Positions 25,776-35,329 are shown, counted from the first letter of the stretch. The stretch: 64,000 nucleotides of DNA from Mesorhizobium huakuii (GCF_014189455.1 NZ_CP050296.1:2662001-2726000), one strand, 5' to 3'. A program made the numbers and translations. The notes: generated by a model from the letters alone, not told the origin.

Positions 25776-26216
25776 CTATCGTTTGCAGGTCTGCGGCGTC
25801 GAGCCTCTCTTCATCACCAGCGCCTCACGCCCGTCGATCACGATTGCGTCATGCGTGGCGGCCTCCTGGTAGCGGCTGGACTGGTTGGCGGGCGACGCCG
25901 CGAACTCCTCGGTCGCGCCGTCGGCCCCGACCACACGCAACGCCGTGCCGAGATTTTGGATGGTGATCATGCCGTTGTTGCCGCATCTGTAGGTGGCCGT
26001 ACCTATGCCGGATCGCGGCGCGGTGAGATCGGTGGTGATCTTGGTTGCCGGTGCTGGAGGCGCGGATGCCGGGGGAGCGGCGGCCGCGATGGGCTGCTGC
26101 GCCGGCGCCGGCGAGACGGTACTGGCCGCCTTTGGCGCGCCATCCTGCGGCACACAGGCAGCAACGATGGCCAGAAACGGGAAAACGGACACCCAAACCG
26201 TCCGGCGTAACGCCAT
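25776..26216 (-). CDS. Lipoprotein with MliC-like domain
   Basis: This 146-residue protein starts at the ATG at 26216 with GGAGG about 7 nt upstream; the longer frame to 26375 lacks support. The signal peptide ends in a lipobox (LAIVAAC, Cys near residue 21). An Ala/Pro-rich linker (about 25-55) leads to a C-terminal domain whose pattern fits MliC/PliC-type lysozyme inhibitors: TYRCGNNGMITIQNL near its start and ALVMKRGSTPQTCKR at its end, with the two terminal cysteines able to pair. Its likely role is protection of peptidoglycan from lysozyme at the cell surface, inferred from the family. Confidence 0.72.
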   Translation of the reverse strand: MALRRTVWVSVFPFLAIVAACVPQDGAPKAASTVSPAPAQQPIAAAAPPASAPPAPATKITTDLTAPRSGIGTATYRCGNNGMITIQNLGTALRVVGADGATEEFAASPANQSSRYQEAATHDAIVIDGREALVMKRGSTPQTCKR

Positions 26217-26477
26217 ATGCTGTCCTCCCGCGCGGCAGACTAGCCACGATGCTGCGCCAAGATCAAGGTTGCCCCAACGCCACCTTTGGATCCATTCGAT
26301 GCCGGCCGCGATGGTGCCGCCAAGCATGGCCGAATGATGGCCGACGGGTTTTCCCTCCAGTCGGAAATTAACCATGTTTACCGAGACATCGCCGCGCAGC
26401 GCGCCAGCCTCTTAACAAAGGTTAAGAAAAGGTTAATTTCTGATTCGAGGAGGCTTGCCTCAAAGAAGGAAAACGCC

Positions 26478-26840
26478 ATGCGTTTAAACTCGAGCAGATT
26501 GCGCCTTGCTGCGCTCATTGTGGTGGCCTCGGTCGCCGGCCTGGCGACGCCCACGCTGGCCGATGGACGCCACCACGATCGCGTCTACGCCGATTCCTTC
26601 GGCAATCTCGTCATCGACAGCGCCGCCGGCTACAAGCGCATCATCGTCGGCGAGGGCAAGCTGGCCAAGCAGCTGTCCGACTACACCAGTGCCGGCCAGC
26701 CCAAGGTGATCTACCAGAACGAATCCGACGAGATATCGGGCTACAGCGATTGCTACCGGCCGCCGGTGTTCGTCAAAGGCCGCAGCTACATGTACGGGCT
26801 TTCCGACGGCGAAATGCCGGAACTCAGCCCCTGCCGCTAG
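26478..26840 (+). CDS. Small secreted hypothetical protein
   Basis: This 120-residue protein has a Sec signal peptide (RLRLAALIVVASVAGLATPTLA) and a mature part of about 92 residues starting DGRHHDRVYADSFGNLVI. It contains two cysteines (SDCYRP and SPCR). AAGAAGGAAAA precedes the ATG at 26478; the frame is open to 26286 but the extension has no support. It is divergent from the MliC-like gene. The function is not recognised; it looks like a conserved rhizobial periplasmic protein. A palindromic repeat follows at 26840. Confidence 0.75.
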   Translation: MRLNSSRLRLAALIVVASVAGLATPTLADGRHHDRVYADSFGNLVIDSAAGYKRIIVGEGKLAKQLSDYTSAGQPKVIYQNESDEISGYSDCYRPPVFVKGRSYMYGLSDGEMPELSPCR

Positions 26841-26888
26841 AGCATGATCCCGAAAAGTGGGAACCGGTTTTCGGAAGAGATCATGCTC
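26840..26888. repeat. Palindromic repeat (GAGCATGATC...GATCATGCTC)
   Basis: Perfect 10-bp outer arms GAGCATGATC (26840-26849) and GATCATGCTC (26879-26888) enclose CCGAAAAGTGGGAACCGG and a TTTTCGG complement. It overlaps the stop of the secreted protein gene by one base. A diverged copy is at 13311-13363 and a possible remnant lies at 62496-62548. Confidence 0.85.
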
Positions 26889-26926
26889 CAAGAAAGAGAT
26901 GGATCAGGATGACGATTCAACCAACG

Positions 26927-28138
26927 TCATCCCGATCTGGAGTTGATGATGATCGCGTTGGACGGCCACTCGCCTCCCAGCCCGGCTGAAGCGCGCACGC
27001 AGTCGCGCCCGGCATTCTTCGCCAGATAAAGCGCCTCATCCGCGCGCCGCATGAGATCGGCAATGGTTTCACTGGGATGAAGTTCGGCGATGCCGAAACT
27101 CGCGGTGCAGCGATTGTCCGGCGGCAGACCATCGATGGGCAGCGCGCCGAACGCGCTGCGCGTGCCCTCGGCGAACAGCCGAGCGGCGGCAAGATTGGCC
27201 CCCGGCAGGATGATGGCGAATTCCTCGCCGCCGATACGGCCCGCGACATGGTGCCTGGCGGCGGCCTCGCGCAGGAAACCGGCAAAGGTCTCGATCACGC
27301 GGTCGCCGGAGGCATGGCCGAAATTGTCGTTGATGCTCTTGAAATGATCGAGATCGGCGATGACCAGCGCGACCGGAACGCCTTGCCGCATCGCGCCAAG
27401 CACGGCCTGCTCGGCCTGGCGCGTGAAGGCACCGCGATTGAGCAGTCCCGAAAGCGTATCGGTCTCCGACTTCGACGTCACATCGGCCAACACCTCACGA
27501 ACCAGGATGGCCAGGATGAGCAACGCCAGCGCGAGGCCGAAGACGGTGCCGAGCGACTGCGACACCAGCGCGTAGCCACTTTGCAGATAGGCCTGCGGGT
27601 TGGCACCCCAACCGCCGAGCGCATGCGCGATGAATGGCTTTGAGGCAAATTGCACACCGCTGGCGACCAGCACCGCCATCAGGATGCGTTCGAGCCGGCC
27701 ACGGCTTTGCCTGGACGACCAGACGATGGCCAATCCGACGAATTGCATGACGGCATAGGGAAGCTGGTAGGCCATCATGCGAGCCAGCGACTGGCGCGGC
27801 AGGTCCTGGACGAAATAGACGGCGATGGTGGCGGCGAGCAGGAAGAACAGCATCGGCGGCCATGGCGTCGCGATGCCGTATTTGCGGGCGAGCCCGACAT
27901 TGAAGGCTATGGTGGCACCAAGGAAGACGGCGAAGGCGGCGACCACCGCCGGCCGCGCATCCGTAAAGGCGGGAATGCTGAATTCGATGGCGAAATAGAC
28001 CATGCCCAGGAGATAGCCGGACGCCAGCCAGCGAGCCGGGACGCGGCCGACATCGTGGAACGCGACCGCCATGAAGGATGCCGCCAGCAGGCCGGCAACC
28101 GACAGATTGATCAGCAGGATGAAGTTCGCGCCGCTCAT
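26927..28138 (-). CDS. Membrane diguanylate cyclase (GGDEF)
   Basis: This 403-residue protein has an N-terminal sensory region with about seven membrane helices (residues 5-215) and a GGDEF domain from about 225. The active loop is GGEEF at 303-307 (AGRIGGEEFAII), with DLDHFKSINDNFGHASGD upstream for metal and substrate binding. No RxxD product-inhibition site lies before the loop. It should make c-di-GMP from two GTP at the inner membrane. The ATG at 28138 (MSGANFILL) was chosen; the frame extends upstream only because it overlaps the broken neighbour. A second, related cyclase lies directly upstream. Confidence 0.93.
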   Translation of the reverse strand: MSGANFILLINLSVAGLLAASFMAVAFHDVGRVPARWLASGYLLGMVYFAIEFSIPAFTDARPAVVAAFAVFLGATIAFNVGLARKYGIATPWPPMLFFLLAATIAVYFVQDLPRQSLARMMAYQLPYAVMQFVGLAIVWSSRQSRGRLERILMAVLVASGVQFASKPFIAHALGGWGANPQAYLQSGYALVSQSLGTVFGLALALLILAILVREVLADVTSKSETDTLSGLLNRGAFTRQAEQAVLGAMRQGVPVALVIADLDHFKSINDNFGHASGDRVIETFAGFLREAAARHHVAGRIGGEEFAIILPGANLAAARLFAEGTRSAFGALPIDGLPPDNRCTASFGIAELHPSETIADLMRRADEALYLAKNAGRDCVRASAGLGGEWPSNAIIINSRSG

Positions 28139-28212
28139 CTCTTTCGCACCCCGTGCCGCAGCTAAACATCGACGGGCGAAAAAGACGTTAACGTGGGCTG
28201 GAAAGCCCGGTG

Positions 28213-29408
28213 TCAGGCGGTCTTGGGCTGTTCCGGCACGAACAGCGTTTCGGGCCGTTCGTAGGACAGGCGCACGCTGTCGCGGCCGTTCTTCTTGGCC
28301 TTGTAAAGCGCCTCGTCGGCACGGCGCATCAAGGGCTGCAGCGCTTCCTCGCCGCTGCGGGCCGCTACGCCGAAACTCGCGGTGACCTTGGTGCCGGGGG
28401 AAGTCCGTCGACGCCGCCGGCCGAGTAGAGGGTGCGCACCGCCTCGGCGAACAGCCGCGCGGCGGCAAGATCGCTCAGCGGTAGAAGCACGGCGAATTCC
28501 TCGCCGCCGATGCGCCCGGCGGCCCCGCGCGCGCCGGTGGCCGCCTGCAGCTTGGCGGCGAAGTCGGCGATCACCCGATCGCCTGCCGCATGCCCGTGCA
28601 CATCGTTGAGTGCCTTGAAATGATCGAGGTCGGCCAGTACCAGCGCGACCGGAAACTTCGCCGCCGCGCAACGCTGCAACAGGAACTCGGCGCGCTCTTC
28701 GAAGCCGCGCCGGTTGAGCAGGCCCGACAGCGGATCGGTATATGTCTCGGCCTTCAGCGCCTTCATCACGTCGAGCGCCGCGGCGCTGAACAGGCAAAGC
28801 GCGATCAGCAGCGACAAAAGCGCATGCGACAGCAGCGCCGTCGTCCAGTAGGACGAGCCATAGAATCCGTCATAGCTGGTGAACGGCCCGTGCGCGATGA
28901 CGACGACAAGCGTGCGCACGAAGAAGTTGAGGCCCGACAGCAGCGACAGCACGAACAGGATCTTCTCGGTCGGGCCGTTGTTGCGCACCGGCCTGAGTTC
29001 GGCGCCGACCAGAAGGCTGAGCCCGCCGAAGGCGAAATTCATCGCCAGGATACGCCAGGTGAGATCCGGCGCGACGAAGAGGAACCAGCACAGCGACGCC
29101 AGCCCGCCACCGGCCAGCACGCCGATCCCCACATAGGGCACCTTGCGGCCATAGCGGGCGACGATGGCGCCCGACAGGCAGCAGCCGGCGATGGTGAAGC
29201 AGATGTTGGACACCAGCTTGGTCAGCACCATGCCGACGGGCAAGGTGAAATACTGGAACAGAAAGCCGGGCGCCGAAACACAATAGCTGAGTGCCAGCAC
29301 GGCCAGGTAAGGCCGGTGGCGCTGATAGGCCCATAGCACGATGAAGGCCGAGCCGAGCGCCAGCGCGATCGTCGGATTGAGCAGCGCTATGAACAGGCCG
29401 GTGTCCAA
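28213..29408 (-). pseudogene. Membrane diguanylate cyclase, frame-broken in the GGDEF domain
   Basis: The first part (TTG start at 29408, AGGGGAAG upstream) has about seven membrane helices and a GGDEF domain with GGEEF at residues 301-305. After DGLP the frame is lost at a run of five G (28396-28400). One more G would continue into the frame ending GTKVTASFGVAARSG and RRADEALYKAKKNGRD, which completes the domain at 28213. As written, the protein lacks the last about 60 residues needed for the fold. It is 74 bp upstream of the other cyclase and similar to it, so the pair probably arose by duplication. A sequencing error is a serious alternative. Confidence 0.85.
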
Positions 29409-29505
29409 AAGACGGTGACTTCCCCTCGCTTGACGTCAGGGAAGAGCTTAGGGCGCAAGCCCAAACAAGCGGTTAAGCGCGGGCGAATATGTCGGCCGCA
29501 CGCGT

Positions 29506-29538
29506 GAAAAACCCCGGAACCGCAAGGCGGTCCGGGGT
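29506..29538 (-). terminator. Rho-independent terminator of leuC
   Basis: ACCCCGGAACCGC (from 29511) pairs with GCGGTCCGGGGT (to 29538) with one bulge. On the reverse strand it ends in a run of T (AAAAA at 29506-29511 on the forward strand). It lies about 30 bp past the leuC stop. Confidence 0.85.
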
Positions 29539-29569
29539 CTGGCAATCATCGGAGCGTGCTGGCTGGAGG

Positions 29570-30979
29570 TTACTTCCAGTCGCGGATGTCGACGAAGTGG
29601 CCGGCGATCGCCGCCGCCGCCGCCATCGCCGGCGACACCAGATGGGTGCGGCCCTTGAAGCCTTGCCTGCCCTCGAAATTGCGGTTCGAGGTCGAGGCGC
29701 AGCGTTCATGCGGCTTCAGCCGGTCGTCGTTCATGGCCAGGCACATCGAGCAGCCCGGCTCGCGCCAGTCGAAACCGGCGGCGAGGAAGATCTTGTCGAG
29801 ACCCTCGGCTTCCGCCTGTTCCTTGACGAGGCCGGAGCCCGGCACGATCATGGCGTTGACGCGCGGATTGACGGTCTTGCCTTCGATCACCTTGGCGGCG
29901 GCGCGCAGATCCTCGATGCGGCCATTGGTGCAGGAGCCGATGAAGACGCGGTCGAGCGCGATGTCGGTGATCTTGGTTCCCGGCGTCAGGCCCATATAGT
30001 CGAGCGCGCGCTGCTTGGAGGTGCGCTTGTTCTCGTCGGTGATATCGTCCGGGTTCGGCACGATGCCTTGCACGGAGACGACATCCTCGGGCGAGGAGCC
30101 CCAGGAGACGATCGGCGGCAGCTTGGCCGCGTCGAGCACGATCACCTTGTCGAAATGCGCGCCTTCATCGGACTGCAGCGTCTTCCAGTAGGCGAGCGCG
30201 GCATCCCAGGCAGCGCCCTTCGGCGCACGCGGCTTGTCCTTGACATAAGCGAAGGTCGTCTCGTCGGCGGCGATCAGGCCGGCGCGCGCGCCGCCCTCGA
30301 TCGACATGTTGCAGATCGTCATGCGGCCTTCCATCGACAGCGCACGGATCGCCTCGCCGGCATATTCGATGACATAGCCGGTGCCACCGGCGGTGCCGAT
30401 CTCGCCGATGATGGCGAGAATGATGTCCTTGGCGGTGACGCCTTCCGGCAGCTGGCCGTCGACGCGCACCAGCATGTTCTTGGCCTTGCGCTGGATCAGC
30501 GTTTGCGTTGCCAGCACATGCTCGACCTCGGACGTGCCGATGCCGTGCGCCAGCGCGCCGAAGGCGCCATGCGTGGAGGTGTGGCTGTCGCCGCAGACGA
30601 TGGTCATGCCGGGCAGCGTAAAGCCCTGCTCCGGGCCGATGATGTGGACGATGCCCTGGCGGATATCGTTCTCGGAATAATATTCGACGCCGAAATCCTT
30701 GGCGTTCTTGGCCAGCGCCTCGACCTGGATGCGGCTTTCCTCGTTCTTGATGCCGAACTTGCGCTCGGGCGAGGTCGAGACATTGTGATCGACCACGGCC
30801 AGCGTCTTTTCCGGATGCCGAACCTTGCGGCCGCTCATGCGCAGGCCTTCGAAGGCCTGCGGGCTGGTCACTTCATGGACGAGGTGGCGGTCGATGTAGA
30901 GCAGGCAGGTGCCATCGTCCTGGCGGTCGACGACGTGGTCGTCGAAAATCTTGTCGTAGAGGGTGCGCGGTGCGCTCAT
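29570..30979 (-). CDS. leuC: 3-isopropylmalate dehydratase large subunit
   Basis: This 469-residue aconitase-family enzyme isomerises 2- to 3-isopropylmalate in leucine synthesis, as a partner of LeuD. Visible motifs are [19 protein letters not shown], the [14 protein letters not shown] substrate loop, [16 protein letters not shown] with the first cluster cysteine, and the GCSMCLAMN pair of [4Fe-4S] cysteines. The length is normal. No leuD is adjacent. It is followed by a clear terminator and faces a 560 bp repeat-bearing region upstream. Confidence 0.98.
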   Translation of the reverse strand: MSAPRTLYDKIFDDHVVDRQDDGTCLLYIDRHLVHEVTSPQAFEGLRMSGRKVRHPEKTLAVVDHNVSTSPERKFGIKNEESRIQVEALAKNAKDFGVEYYSENDIRQGIVHIIGPEQGFTLPGMTIVCGDSHTSTHGAFGALAHGIGTSEVEHVLATQTLIQRKAKNMLVRVDGQLPEGVTAKDIILAIIGEIGTAGGTGYVIEYAGEAIRALSMEGRMTICNMSIEGGARAGLIAADETTFAYVKDKPRAPKGAAWDAALAYWKTLQSDEGAHFDKVIVLDAAKLPPIVSWGSSPEDVVSVQGIVPNPDDITDENKRTSKQRALDYMGLTPGTKITDIALDRVFIGSCTNGRIEDLRAAAKVIEGKTVNPRVNAMIVPGSGLVKEQAEAEGLDKIFLAAGFDWREPGCSMCLAMNDDRLKPHERCASTSNRNFEGRQGFKGRTHLVSPAMAAAAAIAGHFVDIRDWK

Positions 30980-31541
30980 GTGCGTAAATCCGTCGATATG
31001 AGAATGGGAAAGAGCAGATGCCGGCAGGTCTTGGTCCGGCGCAACGACCTGGACAGGTCGGCCTAGCTAAGTCGGCTGGTCAAAGCGCCGCTGACGCGCG
31101 CGGAGAAGCGCGACGGCAGGCGTTTTCTGTCCTGCAGCACGAACCCTTTGTAAGCCGGATCGCCAAAAAGCTCTTCCATGGCGTGGCTCATACCAATGTT
31201 TTGGCTTTTCGGCAATTGCGGCGTGGCTTCGCATAATCCGCGTTCCTCACCCTCGCACCTTCGGGGGATAGGAAGGGCACCAAGGTCGGCAAACTCGCGC
31301 CTTTCCTCTCCCCCGTCGATCGGGGAGAGGTGTCGAGCGAAGCTCGACGGAGTGGGGGTCGACCTGGCACGGCCATTGTTATTTCAAGTCGGGCAATGCC
31401 TCGGCTTGATCGAGGCTCTGTGGCGAGTTGTCGGCGGCAGCGCATTTGAGGGCCGGCTTCCCCCACTCCGTCGCTGCTTCGCAGCGCCACCTCTCCCCTC
31501 CGGAGGGAGAGGAAAGGAGCCAAGGTCGAGAAACTCTGCGC
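30980..31541. other. Repeat-bearing intergenic region upstream of leuC
   Basis: The 562 bp should hold the leuC promoter next to 30980. A pair of long inverted repeats occupies 31280-31358 and 31460-31527. Short open frames here were judged spurious. No leader peptide with leucine codons was recognised. Confidence 0.55.
31280..31527. repeat. Pair of inverted intergenic repeats (CCAAGGTC...GGAGTGGGGG)
   Basis: The left unit at 31280-31358 (CCAAGGTCGG ... GACGGAGTGGGGG) and the inverted right unit at 31460-31527 (CCCCCACTCCGTCG ... GCCAAGGTC) share both ends. Each has an internal CTCTCCCC/GGGGAGAG dyad. The pair lies about 100 bp apart between leuC and the methyltransferase gene. Confidence 0.75.
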
Positions 31542-32177
31542 TCACATCACCTCGAACACAAACGTCTTCACCAGCGCTTCCGGCTCGGCGATGGCATAGC
31601 AGCGGAACCATGGGCTTTGCTCGACCAGACGCCATTTCTTCGTCTGCGTGAGTTCGTCGAACACAGCCTGAAAACCGCCACTTTCAAACACCTGGTCGCG
31701 CACGGTGAAGATGGCATGGCCGCCCTTTTTGGTGATGCGCACCAGTTCGTGCAGGCCCGACGCCGGCGCGTGGCTGATGGTGAACACGCCGGTCGAGAAG
31801 AAGGCGCGGAAATACCCGTCCGGCCAGGGCAGCGGGCCGCCCAGCATCGCCTGTTTCAGCTCACTATAGGCATTGCGGCTGCCGGCGATCTTCAGCATGT
31901 CGTCCGAGAGATCCAGCCCGGCAATGGCGCCGTAGCCCAGCGCCTTCAGCGACGGCCCTGACAGCCCGGTGCCACAGCCGGCGTCGAGCAGCGGCCCTTC
32001 GCCGGCCGGCACATGGCGCGCCACCCACGCGGTGATCAGGAACGGCAGCAAATAGCCGAGCGAAGCGGTCTCGCTGTCATAGGTCGCGGCCCAGGCGGCA
32101 TAGGCTTGCGCCAGCGTTTCCGGCGTGTCGGCGCCATAGACGGAATCCAGCGCCGCATTGGCCTGGTCGACGATCAT
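31542..32177 (-). CDS. Class I SAM-dependent methyltransferase
   Basis: This protein of about 211 residues has the SAM-binding motif I LLDAGCGTGLSGPSL, motif II GLDLSDDMLKIA and a later ELVRITKKGGHAIFTVRD post-motif III strand. A TPR-less opening (ETLAQAYAAWAATYDSETASLGY) matches the Methyltransf_11/25 type whose small-molecule substrates are rarely known. The ATG at 32177 was preferred because GGAGG lies about 6 nt upstream. Substrate unknown. It lies downstream of the amino-acid ABC permease on the same strand. Confidence 0.88.
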   Translation of the reverse strand: MIVDQANAALDSVYGADTPETLAQAYAAWAATYDSETASLGYLLPFLITAWVARHVPAGEGPLLDAGCGTGLSGPSLKALGYGAIAGLDLSDDMLKIAGSRNAYSELKQAMLGGPLPWPDGYFRAFFSTGVFTISHAPASGLHELVRITKKGGHAIFTVRDQVFESGGFQAVFDELTQTKKWRLVEQSPWFRCYAIAEPEALVKTFVFEVM

Positions 32178-32227
32178 GAGACCTCCCTCCATGCGGACAG
32201 GATCGTAACCCTGTCTTTGCCCAAAAA

Positions 32228-33043
32228 CTATTCCTCGTTCTGGCGGCGCAGGCGCCGCTCCAGCGCCCTGAGCGCCAGCGACAGGCCGACGGTCAGGATG
32301 AGGTAGATATAGGCAACGATCGAATAGGTCTCGAAGAAGCGGAACGAGCCGGCGGCATAGACCTTGCCCATCTGGGTGATGTCGGCGACGCCGAGCACCG
32401 AGACCAGCGAGGAATCCTTGACCAAAGCGACGAAATCATTGCCGAGCGGCGGCAATATGGTGCGGATCGCCTGCGGAAACACGATCAGCCGGAAGCGTTG
32501 CGCGCGGCTCAGCCCGAGCGCCTTGGCCGCCTCGATCTGGCCTTTCTCGACCGCCTGGATGCCGGCGCGAAAGACCTCGGAGATGAAGGCGGAGTAGCCG
32601 ATCGTCAGCGCCATGATGGCGCGCCACAACAGCGACACGTCGCGCACCAGAAGCTCACCGAAATAGCCCGCGCTTTGCAGCGGCGCGGTCAGCGCATTCC
32701 AGGCCGCGACGAAGGCCGGCGCGCCGGCAAAGGCGATCCAGAACAAAAGCACCAGGATCGGCACGCCGCGAATGATCTCGACATAGAAACGCGCAACCTG
32801 CCGCAGCCACTGCGAGCCCGACAAGCCCATCAGCGCGATGCCGAGACCGATGATCGACGCCAGCGCGAAAGCCACCACGGTGACGAAGACGGTGATGCCG
32901 ATGCCCTTGGCGACCGTGGCGAAGACCTGGGCATAGAGATCGCTGGCCGCAATGAACAAGGCCGCCGCCAATGCAAGGACGGCGGCAACGGCAAGCCACC
33001 AGGGGAATTCGGCTTTGGTGGTGGAGGACGAAGGCGGTGCCAT
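32228..33043 (-). CDS. Amino-acid ABC transporter permease (HisM/GlnP type)
   Basis: This protein of about 271 residues has five to six membrane helices and the polar amino-acid permease signature ARFYVEIIRGVPILVLLFW, then FISEVFRAGIQAVEKGQIEAAKALGLS with the EAA loop that contacts the ATPase. The start at 33043 (MAPPSSSTTKAEF) was chosen; the frame to 33160 runs through an intergenic repeat. The matching binding-protein gene lies upstream at 33303. No ATPase gene is present in this window, so the system needs one encoded elsewhere. Confidence 0.93.
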   Translation of the reverse strand: MAPPSSSTTKAEFPWWLAVAAVLALAAALFIAASDLYAQVFATVAKGIGITVFVTVVAFALASIIGLGIALMGLSGSQWLRQVARFYVEIIRGVPILVLLFWIAFAGAPAFVAAWNALTAPLQSAGYFGELLVRDVSLLWRAIMALTIGYSAFISEVFRAGIQAVEKGQIEAAKALGLSRAQRFRLIVFPQAIRTILPPLGNDFVALVKDSSLVSVLGVADITQMGKVYAAGSFRFFETYSIVAYIYLILTVGLSLALRALERRLRRQNEE

Positions 33044-33090
33044 CAGGCGATGTCGCCGGAATGGAAGTCTCGAAAGGGTAGCGCTAAGGC

Positions 33091-33246
33091 ACCCCTCTCT
33101 GGCTTGCCAGCCATCTCCCCCGCAAGGGGGGAGATCGGATGTTTGATCGGCTTTCGCCAACCATCAACGTCGACTGGAGCGCGCCGTCGGCCGAACAGCC
33201 AATCTCCCCCTTGCGGGGGAGATGCCCGGCAGGGCAGAGGGGGGTG
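33091..33246. repeat. Inverted repeat pair between permease and binding-protein genes
   Basis: The unit at 33091-33135 (ACCCCTCTCTGGCTTGCC ... GGGGGGAGAT) is repeated in inverse orientation at 33201-33246. Each has a CATCTCCCCC-GCAAG-GGGGGAGAT hairpin. The pair is about 80% identical and could fold into a long stem in the message between the two transporter genes. Confidence 0.8.
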
Positions 33247-33302
33247 CTCAAGGGCAAACTCAGCGTGATTTCCCGCACGGGCACTCCCGTCAACAACAGG
33301 AC

Positions 33303-34100
33303 CTACTGCCCCATCTTGTAGTCAAGGAACCACTTCTTGTTCAGCGCATCGAGCGTCCCGTCCGCCTTCAGCGCGGCGATCGCGGCGTTGACCGGCTTCA
33401 CCAGGTCCGACCCTTTCGGGAAAATGAAGCCAAAATCCTCGGTGCCGAGCGGGCCGCCGATCAGCTTCAGCTTGCCCTCGGATGCATCGACATAGCCCTT
33501 GCCGGCGGTGCCGTCGGTCAGCACGACATCGACGTCGCCCGCCTTAAGCGCCTGCACGGTCGCGCCAAAAGTCTCGAACAGTTTGATGCGCGGGTTCTGC
33601 TCATTGCCGTCGAGCACGCTGTAGACGGCGGTGTAGAACGGCGTGGTGCCGGGCTGCGCGCCGATCAGCCCGTCCTTGAAGGCGCCGAAGGTCTTGGCGT
33701 CGGTGAAGCGGCTTTCGTCGCCACGCACCAGCATGAACTGCTCCGAGCGCATATAGGGGTCGGAGAAATCGACCTTCTCCTTGCGGTCGTCCTTGATGGT
33801 GATGCCGGTCATGCCGATGTTGTACTGGTTGTCGGAAACCGCCTGGATCATCGCGTCCCAGGAGGTGTTCTGGTACTCGACCTTGAAATTCAGCCGCTTG
33901 GCGATTTCGTTCATCGCGTCATATTCCCAGCCGATCTGTTTTCCCGTCTTGGGATCGATGAACTGCAGCGGCGGATAAGCGTTTTCGGTGACCACCACGA
34001 CCTTCTTGCCACCGAGATCGGGCAGCGCCTGCGCAAAGGCGGCAACGGGCGCCAGCACAAGGGCAAGCAGGCCGGCCAGCAGCAGTTTCGACTTGGTCAT
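33303..34100 (-). CDS. Amino-acid ABC transporter substrate-binding protein
   Basis: This 265-residue periplasmic protein has a signal peptide ([19 protein letters not shown]). The bacterial family 3 solute-binding fold shows in [36 protein letters not shown] and [23 protein letters not shown]. Ligand is probably a polar amino acid, but the exact one cannot be read. It is upstream of the permease gene on the same strand, separated by 259 bp of repeats that may lower permease expression. Confidence 0.95.
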   Translation of the reverse strand: MTKSKLLLAGLLALVLAPVAAFAQALPDLGGKKVVVVTENAYPPLQFIDPKTGKQIGWEYDAMNEIAKRLNFKVEYQNTSWDAMIQAVSDNQYNIGMTGITIKDDRKEKVDFSDPYMRSEQFMLVRGDESRFTDAKTFGAFKDGLIGAQPGTTPFYTAVYSVLDGNEQNPRIKLFETFGATVQALKAGDVDVVLTDGTAGKGYVDASEGKLKLIGGPLGTEDFGFIFPKGSDLVKPVNAAIAALKADGTLDALNKKWFLDYKMGQ

Positions 34101-34257
34101 GACACACTCCCGAAAATTGAAAGCGCCCGGATGGGCTTACAGGAAAATCCGGCGCCGACTTTAGCTTTCCGCAAACGTCATGCAAGACGGTCCGCTGCGT
34201 CAGCGTGCGCGAAAAGGGATTCGGATGCCCTCAATTCAGGGATTCTAGGATGATCGG

Positions 34258-34794
34258 TTATGTCGAACCAGAAACCAGCGCGTCGGCATCCGCCGAGGCG
34301 CCTTCCGCTACGGCGTTGCGCAGACCGGCAACAAGCTGGGTGAGCGTTGCGTGCAGCGCCTTCGCTTCGCCAGGCTGCAGCGGCACGCTGCAGGCAAGGG
34401 CTGCGGACACGTCCTTGATGCGCGCGCGCAGCGCCTGGCCCTTGGCCGTCGGCTCGACCAGCACCCGGCGCTCGTCGGCGGCATCGCGGCGGCGGGTGAG
34501 AAGGCCGCCCGCCTCCATGCGCTTGAGCAGCGGCGTCAGTGTCGCCGAATCGAGGCCCAGCGCTTCGCCAAGCGCGCCGATCGTGCTCGGCGCGCGCTCC
34601 CACAGCGCCAGCATGACCAGATATTGCGGATAGGTCAGGCCGAGCGGATCGAGCAACGGCCGGTAGAGCTTGGTCATCAGCCCGCTCGCCGAATAGAGCG
34701 CGAAGCAGAGCTGCTGGTCGAGCCGCGGCACGTGAAACGTCCCGGCGGCCTCCGCCGGGACGTCGCTGGCGCTCTCTGTGGTCTTTGTCGTCAT
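34258..34794 (-). CDS. ohrR: OhrR-type MarR-family peroxide sensor
   Basis: This 178-residue MarR-family winged-helix repressor has the redox cysteine of OhrR, Cys30, in the motif QLCFALYSASGLMTKLYRPLL. The DNA-binding domain follows (IGALGEALGLDSATLTPLLKRMEAGGLLTRRRD, with the wing DERRVLVEPTAKG). Cys135 near the C-terminus could be the partner of a two-cysteine disulfide sensor. Its ATG overlaps the ohr stop (ATGA, 34791-34794), so sensor and enzyme are coupled. It should repress its own operon until oxidised by organic hydroperoxides. Confidence 0.93.
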   Translation of the reverse strand: MTTKTTESASDVPAEAAGTFHVPRLDQQLCFALYSASGLMTKLYRPLLDPLGLTYPQYLVMLALWERAPSTIGALGEALGLDSATLTPLLKRMEAGGLLTRRRDAADERRVLVEPTAKGQALRARIKDVSAALACSVPLQPGEAKALHATLTQLVAGLRNAVAEGASADADALVSGST

Positions 34795-35219
34795 GCTGCC
34801 TTTGCCGGAAGCGCCACTACCGAAAGCGCTACGTCGACATTGCCCCGGATAGCATTGGAATAGGGGCAGATCTTGTGCGCTTCCGATACAAGCGCTTCCG
34901 CCGCCGCCTGATCAAGGCCTTTCGTCTCCGCCGCGAGCGCGACGCCGAGCTTGAAGCCCTCGCCATTGGGAAGCAGGCTAACGGTCGAGGTTACCGCCGC
35001 ATCCGTGAGCGGCAGCTTCTGCTTGCGCGCGACGAAGCGGATGGCGCTTTCGAAGCAAGCGGCGTAGCCGATGGCGAAAAGCTGCTCAGGATTGGTGGCG
35101 CCCCCTGGCCCGCCGAGCTCCTTGGGCAAAGCCAGATCAACCTTGAGTAGGCCGTCACTGGTCTCGCCATGGCCGGCGCGGCCGCCGGTGACGTGAGCCT
35201 GTGTAGTGTAGAGTGCCAT
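34791..35219 (-). CDS. ohr: Organic hydroperoxide resistance protein Ohr
   Basis: This 142-residue thiol peroxidase of the Ohr branch has catalytic Cys55 (IGYAACFESAIRFVA) and Cys118 (AHKICPYSNAIRGN), with the opening TTQAHVTGGRAGHGETSDG. It detoxifies fatty-acid and other organic hydroperoxides. TTGGAG precedes the ATG. A perfect 11-bp inverted repeat upstream (35232-35268) is the likely OhrR operator. It is the first gene of the ohr-ohrR operon. Confidence 0.96.
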   Translation of the reverse strand: MALYTTQAHVTGGRAGHGETSDGLLKVDLALPKELGGPGGATNPEQLFAIGYAACFESAIRFVARKQKLPLTDAAVTSTVSLLPNGEGFKLGVALAAETKGLDQAAAEALVSEAHKICPYSNAIRGNVDVALSVVALPAKAA

Positions 35220-35231
35220 ATCAAATCTCCA

Positions 35232-35268
35232 ATTATCTTGTGCGCGATTATTTAGTACACAAGATAAT
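35232..35268 (-). promoter_or_regulatory. Candidate OhrR operator
   Basis: ATTATCTTGTG (35232-35242) and CACAAGATAAT (35258-35268) form a perfect inverted repeat with a 15-nt spacer that contains a TAAATAAT-like -10. It ends 13 bp from the ohr start codon, so a repressor bound here would cover the promoter. Confidence 0.7.
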
Positions 35269-35329
35269 ATGACTTCAACGCCGGGATCCGATTTTCTGGG
35301 CTGAAGCGTTCACAGTCTGGTGAAACGAA

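Noticed and set aside
28138..28468. N-terminal extension of the intact diguanylate cyclase
   Set aside because: It is the out-of-frame reading of the upstream cyclase; the family-like protein starts at 28138.
31018..31236. 72-codon frame between leuC and the methyltransferase gene
   Set aside because: No ribosome-binding site and a composition like that of non-coding repeats.
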